From: Armatimonadota bacterium | GTDB lineage: Bacteria; Armatimonadota; Zipacnadia; JAUWAU01 | Direction of reading: 5' to 3' | Length of the DNA: 42,625 nucleotides | Assembly: GCA_030601885.1 (NCBI GenBank) | Contig: JAUWAU010000047.1 | Coordinates: forward strand, 1-42,625 | Shown here: positions 31,262-37,727 of the stretch, piece after piece | How positions within the stretch are numbered: the stretch's first letter is position 1 | Layout of the letters: every line of letters starts with the position of its first letter | Made by a program: the position numbers and the translations under genes | The notes under the pieces: model-generated | Seen by the model: the letters and a program-made list of their open reading frames with translations, nothing else | Told to the model about the DNA's origin: nothing | The model's database searches: none

Positions 31262-32929
31262 CTAGAACCCAAGCGGGAAGGTGAAGCCGGCGCTGAAGGT
31301 GCGCCTATCCGCGTCCAGTACCTCCGTTGCGCCGGCGTTCATCACCACGCTGCCCCGCGGCGACGGCGTGCACAACGAGAGCCCGGCGCCAAGTCCGTAT
31401 CCGTCGTAGTCGAGAATGAAGGTGGAGCGCCTCGTCAGGCTGGTGGACAGTGCACCGAGCGGGCTATCGTTAAAGGCGTCGCCCAGCCCGAATCCGAGCG
31501 TTAATGTGGTGCGGGTGAAGAGCGAGCGGCCGCGGCGCAGGCGCTGACGGTCCCAGAAGGTTTTCGTACCTACCATGTACGCCGACCGATCGAAGAAGTG
31601 TCCCGGCGATGCCGCGCCGAAGGCATTCTCCACCCCAACTGCCAACGCGGGTCCTTTGTTATCCTCGTTCCGGAAATGCCACTTGAGGTCGAAGGCGACG
31701 TTGTCGTGCTCCGAGAGGTCGCCCATGACGGCGCGGACCTCGACGGCGCTCTCGGACCGTCCGAAACCGTAAGCGACGATGGCCGCTGGGTCGAAATCGA
31801 TGTCGCTGCCGACTAACGCCGCGCGATGCCTCACGCCGGCGATACCGGCAGCGCCGGTGCCGCCCCACAGGCTCCAGGCAGTGGGGATAAACAGCGCGTC
31901 AGCCGCCTGTCCGCCCGGGAGATTTCTCTGCCCGGGGCGGCGCTCGGGCTCATCGAGTCGCACTATGTCAGCACGCCGGGCCTCGATCTTAACCGGGCGC
32001 AGACGCCGGAGCTTACTGGTCGTGGTGAGGGTGTCTGTCGCCGGTGCGCGCGTCGGTGCGGCATCGGGTGCAGGCGCGGCATCGGGCGGGCTCTCCGGCT
32101 CAGACTGCCGCTCTGAGGCAGGCTCCGACAGGCCTGATTCCGGGCTGGCCGGGAACGGTGGCAGGGTGGAGCGGAGCCCGCTGGGGCGAAGAGGTGCCGC
32201 CGCCCGTGGGCCCTCGGGCGCCGACTGTGGCGGGGCCGGAGCCGGGCGCGGGGCTGCATCCATGGGCGCCTGTGCCAGCCGTGGCGAAGGCTCTGCATGG
32301 GGCGGCGAGGGTTGATCCGGCATGCCGTCGAGCGCGTAGCATACGTCGCCGGGATAGATCATCTTGCCCGGCGCCCGCATCGCGACGCCCGTGCACTGTC
32401 CGGGACTACCCCCCGTCACCCGGACCGTTCCGACAGTGGCGCCATTGCGACGCACGGCGAGGTCGATGCCGGGTGGCAGCTCGGCAGTGCCGTCGTAGGT
32501 CAACCGCACGTTCTCGCCATCAAGCTCCGTAATCACGATGGGCAGCGGCGTCACCGCGGTCATCGAGCTGTCGATGCTGTAGCCATCCGCCACGCGCACT
32601 ATGCCGGCCGCGGCTCTGTCCTCGTGCACTCTCCACAGCCACAGTTCGCCCACGGTCACGCCGTCGGCGATAACAAGCAGGCGCAGGCCCTCGCGAAGAT
32701 GCTTGTCTTTGCCGGCGCCGATGGTGACGAGTCTCGCATCGGCGGACAGTATCGGCGCAGAGAGCTCGAGAGCGCTGCGCTGAGCAGTGGGGGCAGCACC
32801 GGCGTCGTGCGACACACAGATGGCTGCCAACAGCGTGAGGAGAGCGAGGGGTGACTGTCGGCGGGTGGAGCGAAGGAGTCGCGTCCTCTGAGACGCGGGG
32901 GAGCGTCCCGGCGGACGCACAAATGCCAT
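31262..32929 (-). CDS. Predicted outer-membrane beta-barrel protein with proline-rich linker
   Basis: The 555-residue product has a basic start and a hydrophobic signal (SPLALLTLLAAICVSHDAGA). An N-terminal domain of about 150 residues follows. A long proline/alanine-rich linker (about 180-300) connects to a C-terminal region of alternating polar and apolar residues: ALFIPTAWSLWGGTGAAG, VEVRAVMGDLSEHDNVAFDLKW and others. It ends FSAGFTFPLGF with a terminal phenylalanine, typical of outer-membrane barrels. Its role is unknown. Start codons at 32959, 32956 and 32929 are possible; 32929 has an AGGA upstream. Confidence 0.7.
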   Translation of the reverse strand: MAFVRPPGRSPASQRTRLLRSTRRQSPLALLTLLAAICVSHDAGAAPTAQRSALELSAPILSADARLVTIGAGKDKHLREGLRLLVIADGVTVGELWLWRVHEDRAAAGIVRVADGYSIDSSMTAVTPLPIVITELDGENVRLTYDGTAELPPGIDLAVRRNGATVGTVRVTGGSPGQCTGVAMRAPGKMIYPGDVCYALDGMPDQPSPPHAEPSPRLAQAPMDAAPRPAPAPPQSAPEGPRAAAPLRPSGLRSTLPPFPASPESGLSEPASERQSEPESPPDAAPAPDAAPTRAPATDTLTTTSKLRRLRPVKIEARRADIVRLDEPERRPGQRNLPGGQAADALFIPTAWSLWGGTGAAGIAGVRHRAALVGSDIDFDPAAIVAYGFGRSESAVEVRAVMGDLSEHDNVAFDLKWHFRNEDNKGPALAVGVENAFGAASPGHFFDRSAYMVGTKTFWDRQRLRRGRSLFTRTTLTLGFGLGDAFNDSPLGALSTSLTRRSTFILDYDGYGLGAGLSLCTPSPRGSVVMNAGATEVLDADRRTFSAGFTFPLGF

Positions 32930-33248
32930 CGCGGCGTCCTGGATATTCACCGTCATCACCGTGGCCAGTTGCTGTTTTGTGGGCCGTGACTGATGCTACG
33001 GTTCCCTCTATTACCAGCCTCGGTGCTTCGGCGCCAAGCGGAATCCCAGAGCCGCTATAGAGTTATTATTCCCCTCGGGCGGCCGATTTCCTCCCTGTCC
33101 GAAGAATTATTTCGCACTTTTTTTCGTCGGCTGAGCGGTGCCGTCGGTCTCCTGGGACCTCGTTGCCGCTGCGTCCAACGCTCAGAAGCCAACGCGCCCC
33201 GCTGTGGGCGGGGCGCGTTGTGCTCTCCTCTCGAAGCGCAGCCGGACG
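32930..33248. other. Intergenic region upstream of the outer-membrane gene
   Basis: About 320 bp with no gene I can support. An AT-rich patch at 33056-33070 and a T7 run near 33119-33125 stand out from the GC-rich surroundings; the promoter of the minus-strand outer-membrane gene is likely there. The terminator-like hairpin of the next gene is at 33190-33220. Confidence 0.45.
33190..33220 (-). terminator. Strong hairpin after the DUF4382-like lipoprotein gene
   Basis: CAACGCGCCCCGC (33190-33202) and GCGGGGCGCGTTG (33208-33220) form a perfect 13-bp stem with a five-base loop. It lies about 30 bases past the stop of the minus-strand lipoprotein gene. No T run follows on the minus strand, only GCTTCT. 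Confidence 0.7.
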
Positions 33249-34340
33249 CTACGGTCCAGGCGACGCAGTGATGATCTCCGTCTCGCCCGAGTTGATGGGC
33301 AGAGCAGTTACGATCGTATCGGGAGAGGCAATGGCCGTTATCGAGACCCCCACGGTATTGCCCACAGTCGCGCCGACAGCGATGTCGTAGCTCACCAACA
33401 GCGTGAACGTGGTGCCGGCTGTGAATGTTTCATCCGGATCGATGTCGATACTCGCAGATGCAGGCGTGCCAGACAATACGCTGGAGCCGATCTCCAGGTC
33501 CTGGGAGGGGTCGAATCCGGGATCCCCCTCGTCGCGCCACACTCGGACCGCGCCAACATCGGTGGCGGCTCCCGTGCCGATGAGCGAGACGTTAATAGCC
33601 TCGATCGTCGCGAAGTTGTCGCTCACGCTGAAGTCGAGCTGCAGCATGCCAACGTTGTCTTGTTCCGGCTCGGCCGAATCCGGCGCCAGGTCCGTGTAGT
33701 CGATGGTCACATCATCGACCGTCTCCTGCGTCGTGATCTCCGTGACGGTCATTGCGGTGGGACGCAGCTTCCACTCGCCGTTGCCGGTGCAGTGCACCGA
33801 GTTGCCCGTGTTCCAGTCGAAGACAAGTGTGGTATGGACGCCGTTGGCGATGCTGAACTGGATGGGGAACTTGAGCCCGGTCTGCGGGCCGCTCGGGACG
33901 GTGACGTCAACCTCCGCGGGATCGTGGCCCTCCGGGAATGTCATTCTCGCCATCGGGTCTCCCGAGAGAATCAACTCCAGCTTCACGTAGTCGCCCGGCG
34001 GCAGATCGTCATCCCACACCGTGAACGACGGCGCCGTGGAGAGATCCAATATGTCGATCTCGACCGCCGGCTCGTAAGTGCGACGCACGGGCGGGCCACC
34101 TGTGGGGATTGCCCGGATTTCGGTGATATAGACCCACAGCGAAACGGCCTCTTCAGGCACTCCCTGCGACCCAGCTCGCGTGCCGACCAGGCCGCGCGAC
34201 CCGGCGCTCGAATCAATCATCCGCAGCTCGAAGTTGTCGCCCGACGACCCACCACCCCCACCACACCCACACACGAGCCAGACCATGCCCACGGTCACAA
34301 TCCCGACGAGCAGTCGTCTTACAATAGAGCAACCCATCAT
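33249..34340 (-). CDS. DUF4382-like lipoprotein
   Basis: This 363-residue lipoprotein has a signal ending in lipobox LVCGC (C26) followed by a glycine run. The next part, ELRMIDSSAGSRG, AVSLWVYITEIRAIPTGG and VEIDILDLSTAPSF to PPGDYVKLELIL, matches the DUF4382 pattern, whose function is unknown. The C-terminal half has beta-rich sequence (SIDIDPDETFTAGTTFTLLVSYDI). AGGGAGA lies about ten bases before the ATG at 34340, so the longer frame to 34493 is rejected. A hairpin and direct repeats lie in its leader. Confidence 0.78.
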   Translation of the reverse strand: MMGCSIVRRLLVGIVTVGMVWLVCGCGGGGGSSGDNFELRMIDSSAGSRGLVGTRAGSQGVPEEAVSLWVYITEIRAIPTGGPPVRRTYEPAVEIDILDLSTAPSFTVWDDDLPPGDYVKLELILSGDPMARMTFPEGHDPAEVDVTVPSGPQTGLKFPIQFSIANGVHTTLVFDWNTGNSVHCTGNGEWKLRPTAMTVTEITTQETVDDVTIDYTDLAPDSAEPEQDNVGMLQLDFSVSDNFATIEAINVSLIGTGAATDVGAVRVWRDEGDPGFDPSQDLEIGSSVLSGTPASASIDIDPDETFTAGTTFTLLVSYDIAVGATVGNTVGVSITAIASPDTIVTALPINSGETEIITASPGP

Positions 34341-34359
34341 GGCGGCACGTCTCCCTTGA

Positions 34360-34447
34360 CTGCCCTGGCACAGGGCAGAGGATTCCCCTATGTGGAACGT
34401 ACCACTGCGACACAGAGATGTAACATTTTTCTTGCGGTAGTGTAACA
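34360..34447 (-). promoter_or_regulatory. Leader hairpin and TGTTACA direct repeats upstream of the lipoprotein gene
   Basis: CTGCCCTG (34360-34367) and CAGGGCAG (34371-34378) form a hairpin that ends four bases from the ribosome-binding site. Further upstream, TGTTACA occurs twice on the minus strand (plus-strand TGTAACA at 34419-34425 and 34441-34447), exactly 22 bases apart. That is two helical turns, as expected for a regulator binding one DNA face. The regulator is unknown. Confidence 0.4.
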
Positions 34448-34563
34448 CGACCCTCAAGCTGCTCCGGAGCAGTCGAAGGAGTTCAGCCGGCATCCGGCGA
34501 AGTCACCGCCACCGCAGCACCGTGAGCAGCCCTGTCGTGCAGGGGCGAGGGAGGCGCAGACAT

Positions 34564-35733
34564 ATGCCGCTAGTGGATCTCCGCCGACAAGCGAGGCGAC
34601 GCGGTCCAACCGCGCTGGTCAAGCACCTGGACTCCTTTTCATTGGACCTCAAGTTCTCCGCCGGGGTCTGGTTCTTTGCCCCCGGCGGCGGGCGGTTTCA
34701 CGATCGCTACGTGGAGCCGATGTCCATGGAAGAGATTCTGGACGAGGCCGCCAGGCTGAAAAAGTATGGCCTTTTGGGCCTCGAGGCGCACTATCCGAAC
34801 GAGGTCAATGAAGACAACCTCGACATGATACTCGCGTGGCAGCGCGACACGGGCATGCGGTTCATCACCGTGGTGCCGAATCTGTTCTTCGAGCCGCAGT
34901 TCGAGTTCGGGGCGCTGTCGTCGCCCATCCGGAGGGCCCGGCGCACGGCCATCGAGCGCACCAAGATCGCGCTGCAGCTCAACATCAAGCTCAAGACGGA
35001 CTTCTGCATCGTCTGGCCGGGGATCGACGGCTACGAGAATCCCTTCGGCATCGACCTTATCGCCGCCCGCGATCGCTTCTGTGAGGGCCTCGCCGAGGCC
35101 ATGGACGCCGTGCCTGGCGTGCGCGTATGCGAGGAGCCCAAGCCGTACGAGCCGCGCGGCAAGATCCTGTACGGCACCACGCCCGAGGGCATCCTCATGG
35201 GGCAGAAGGTCGAGAGCCTGTTGGAGCATGACAAGAACAGGCGGCTTCTCGACCGGGGGCACGCCCTCGTGTGCCTGAACCCGGAGGTGGGCCACGTGCT
35301 CATGGGCTACGAGGATCTGGCGTACGCCTTCAGCCTGGTGATGGAATACGGCCGCTTGGGGCACACCCACTGGAACTCGCAGCCCCTGGGCAACTACGAT
35401 CAGGACCTGAACGTCGGGGTCATCGCGCCGGAGCAGGCGGAAGCCGCGCTGTACGTGCTGAAGATGCACGGCTACACGGAGTACCTCGGCATCGACATCA
35501 ATCCGGAGCGCATGCCGGTGGAGCGGGCGCTCATCAACTGCATGGACGCCCTCAAGGCGATGAACGATCGGATCGACAGCCTCGACCACGAGAAGGTCAT
35601 CTACGCCACAACGCATCCGGACAAGGCGCGGGGGTATCTGGAGGCACTGCTGATTCGGGCCCGGTATCCCCGGGCGAAGGGGCTGTCGCGGATGCCGGTA
35701 GTGCAGGGCAAAGGGTCAAGGGCTAAGGGTTGA
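34564..35733 (+). CDS. Xylose isomerase-like protein
   Basis: This 389-residue protein carries the xylose isomerase (XylA) signature segments. CEEPKPYEPRGKILYGT corresponds to EPKPNEPRGD, LNPEVGH to the metal-binding glutamate/histidine motif, and HTHWNSQPLGNYDQDLNVG to HIDLNxQ-xxFDQDLRFG. GIDINPERM supplies the last metal-binding aspartate. It should isomerise an aldose to a ketose with divalent metal, though overall divergence leaves the sugar open. GGAGG precedes the ATG at 34564. The last ten residues (QGKGSRAKG) come from a dispersed G-rich repeat that has replaced the natural end. Confidence 0.87.
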   Translation: MPLVDLRRQARRRGPTALVKHLDSFSLDLKFSAGVWFFAPGGGRFHDRYVEPMSMEEILDEAARLKKYGLLGLEAHYPNEVNEDNLDMILAWQRDTGMRFITVVPNLFFEPQFEFGALSSPIRRARRTAIERTKIALQLNIKLKTDFCIVWPGIDGYENPFGIDLIAARDRFCEGLAEAMDAVPGVRVCEEPKPYEPRGKILYGTTPEGILMGQKVESLLEHDKNRRLLDRGHALVCLNPEVGHVLMGYEDLAYAFSLVMEYGRLGHTHWNSQPLGNYDQDLNVGVIAPEQAEAALYVLKMHGYTEYLGIDINPERMPVERALINCMDALKAMNDRIDSLDHEKVIYATTHPDKARGYLEALLIRARYPRAKGLSRMPVVQGKGSRAKG

Positions 35734-35801
35734 GGCCAAGGCGCGACGGATAGCAGCCCCGGGCGGGTGCCCGGGGCTTTTCACTTTACCCTTGACCCTT
35801 T
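35710..35801. repeat. 13-bp inverted repeat enclosing a terminator
   Basis: AAAGGGTCAAGGG (35710-35722) is exactly complementary to 35789-35801. The left arm codes for the last residues of the xylose isomerase-like protein. The two arms surround the terminator at 35756-35781, so the transcript end can form a nested hairpin. AAGGGTCAAGGG-type sequence looks like a dispersed repeat. Confidence 0.7.
35756..35781 (+). terminator. Rho-independent terminator
   Basis: GCCCCGGGC (35756-35764) and GCCCGGGGC (35769-35777) form a perfect 9-bp stem with a GGGT loop, followed by TTTTCACTTT. It ends the xylose isomerase-like transcript. The opposing dprA gene ends at 35810, so it may act for both strands. 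Confidence 0.85.
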
Positions 35802-35809
35802 TCCCTGCC

Positions 35810-36736
35810 TCACCAAAGGTCAAGCTGCTCCTTCGACCTCGACGTCCGCTGTTCTTCCACTCGATCGATGGCGGCGAGTAAGGCGCTGAGATCGCCGGCG
35901 GCGTCGGCCGGGTAGGCGCCGCGTGCCAGGAGCTGGGCGGCTCCTTGGGCGCGGCGGTCGCTGCCCGGCCACTGCACGGCGAATACGGGCTTGTGCTGGC
36001 GGTGGGCGTGTGAAGCGGTGATGTGGCTGCCGCCGGTGGCGCCGGTCTCCACCACAATGACGGCTCGCGCCAGGCCGCTCTGGAGGCGATTGCGCGTCGT
36101 GAGACGACGGACGCTGGGCCGGGCGTTTGGGGGACGCTCGCTGATAACGGCCCCCTGCTCGGCGATGCGGTCGGCCAGTCCTTCGTTCTGATACGGGTAC
36201 ACGTGCCGGATGCCCGAGCCCAGGATGGCGATGGTCCGTCCACCGGCAGAAAGGGCGCCCTCGTGCGCTGCCGTGTCGATGCCCAGCGCCAGACCGCTGA
36301 CGACGCACCAGCCGTTTGCTGCTGCCGCCCCCGCCAACATCACGGCCGCCTCACGCCCCTCCTCACTCGCGTAGCGTGTGCCCACAATGGCGATGCTCTG
36401 GCGGTCGGAGGCGCGCAGTGTTCCGCGGACGCTCAGGAGAGGGGGTGGATTCGGAATGCGTTCCAGCGCCACCGGAAAGCCCTCGTCGAAAGGGCACAAT
36501 ACTTCGATGCCCTCCTCTGCGAGTAGGACCAGCTCTTCCTCAACTTGCCGCAATCGATTCGCCAGCCGGGAGATGCCCCGCGCGCGGTCGTGCCCTACGC
36601 CCAGCCTCCGCAGCACAGCGGGCGATGACTCCAGCACCTGTGCGGCGGAGCCGAAGTGCCGGATCAGACGGTCCACGGTGCGCCGACCCAGGCCGGCGCC
36701 CCAGCACAACGCTATGTAACAGATCCGCTCGTCCAT
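35810..36736 (-). CDS. dprA: DNA-processing protein DprA
   Basis: DprA loads RecA on incoming single-stranded DNA during natural transformation. The 308-residue product has an N-terminal helical domain and a Rossmann-like core with IAIVGTRYASEEGREAA, VVSGLALGIDTAAHEGAL, TIAILGSGIRHVYPYQNEGLADRI and RNRLQSGLARAVIVVETGATGGSHITASHA. These are the family motifs. The usual C-terminal winged helix is short or missing. It is divergent or overlapping with nothing; bioD lies upstream on the same strand. Confidence 0.92.
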   Translation of the reverse strand: MDERICYIALCWGAGLGRRTVDRLIRHFGSAAQVLESSPAVLRRLGVGHDRARGISRLANRLRQVEEELVLLAEEGIEVLCPFDEGFPVALERIPNPPPLLSVRGTLRASDRQSIAIVGTRYASEEGREAAVMLAGAAAANGWCVVSGLALGIDTAAHEGALSAGGRTIAILGSGIRHVYPYQNEGLADRIAEQGAVISERPPNARPSVRRLTTRNRLQSGLARAVIVVETGATGGSHITASHAHRQHKPVFAVQWPGSDRRAQGAAQLLARGAYPADAAGDLSALLAAIDRVEEQRTSRSKEQLDLW

Positions 36737-36762
36737 GATGCCTCGGCCCGCCCCACCGCAGT

Positions 36763-36791
36763 GGTCAGTGGTTGGTGGTTAGTGGTCGGCA
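36763..36791. repeat. Dispersed GTCAGTGGTTAGTGG-type repeat, copy 3
   Basis: A run of GGTCAGTG, GTTGGTG and GTTAGTG units fills most of the gap between dprA and bioD. It is related to the copies at 3484 and 27978. Confidence 0.55.
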
Positions 36792-36803
36792 ACGGCTGTC
36801 GGA

Positions 36804-37520
36804 TTACGGCTCGATAAGGCTGGCGATATCCATGGCCGCCGCCAGCAGATCGGCCGCGAGGTCGGGTGGGCACCGGCCGGCGGCGAGCCGCTCGGAGAAG
36901 GGCACTTCGCCGAGCACCGGAACGCCCGCGAACCGCTCGACGGCCTCTGCATTGGTGGCTTCCGCCAATCCCCTGGCCTCCCCGGATGTGTCGCAGAAGA
37001 CGATACCGATTAGCTCGCAGCCGCGGCGCCTGGCGAAATCCACCGTCAGCACGCAGTGGTTGATGGTGCCGAGGGCGGGCCGGGCGACGATCAGCGTCGG
37101 AAGCTGCCAGCGCGGGGCGAGATCTATCGCGAGCAGCTCGTTCGTTATCGGCACGGCCGCGCCGCCGACGCCCTCCACGATCACGCACTTGTGCCGAGCG
37201 CGAAGCTTCTCCCAGGCTCGATCCACCACGTCGATGTCAATGGTTGCGCCCTCGCGCTCCGCTGCTAGCAGCGGAGCCAGGGCAAGCGCGAGACATACGG
37301 GATTGACGAGCTCCAGGGGGTCGTCCGCACCGGCTGCCTCCTGCAGCACGAGAGCATCTTCGGAGACCAGCCTCCCGCCGCGCTCGATGCCGCCGCTGGC
37401 GATGGGCTTCATCGCCCCCACATCGACGCTCTCTCGCCGCAGGGCAGCGGCAAGGCCGGCCGCGACGACCGTCTTGCCCACGCCCGTGTCAGTTCCGGTG
37501 ACGAATATCCCATCGCGCAT
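36804..37520 (-). CDS. bioD: Dethiobiotin synthetase BioD
   Basis: BioD closes the ureido ring in biotin synthesis with ATP and CO2. The 238-residue product has the P loop FVTGTDTGVGKT, the substrate lysine in MKPIASG, the VEGVGGAAVPI motif, and TLIVARPALGTINH. Length and order are as expected. No other bio gene is in the window. The start is the ATG at 37520; the ribosome-binding site is weak. Confidence 0.93.
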   Translation of the reverse strand: MRDGIFVTGTDTGVGKTVVAAGLAAALRRESVDVGAMKPIASGGIERGGRLVSEDALVLQEAAGADDPLELVNPVCLALALAPLLAAEREGATIDIDVVDRAWEKLRARHKCVIVEGVGGAAVPITNELLAIDLAPRWQLPTLIVARPALGTINHCVLTVDFARRRGCELIGIVFCDTSGEARGLAEATNAEAVERFAGVPVLGEVPFSERLAAGRCPPDLAADLLAAAMDIASLIEP

Positions 37521-37698
37521 TGGCGCGCTCGGTCCCCCGATGCCTGCGACCGACGTTGTTCGCCGCTGTCTCGCCCAGCCCCTGCCATGGCCGGCAATCA
37601 GTCGTCAACGAACGCAGGAACGGGCGGCGTGGAGGCGAAAGGTGCAGGCAGCGACGACATGACCTCAAGATCAGACGAGGCACTTCGGCGAGCGGCTC

Positions 37699-37720
37699 CA
37701 CGGGTAGCAAGCTACGCGTG
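37699..37720. repeat. Degenerate REP-like palindrome, copy 3
   Basis: Arms CACGGGTAG (37699-37707) and CTACGCGTG (37712-37720) pair at eight of nine positions. It lies just ahead of the likely start of the MscS-type gene and matches the second hairpin of the copy at 6502. Confidence 0.7.
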
Positions 37721-37727
37721 CCACACG

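Noticed and set aside
33481..33520. tRNA-like GGTCGAATCC segment
   Set aside because: No cloverleaf could be drawn and it lies inside the DUF4382-like coding sequence. No tRNA or rRNA gene was found anywhere in the window.
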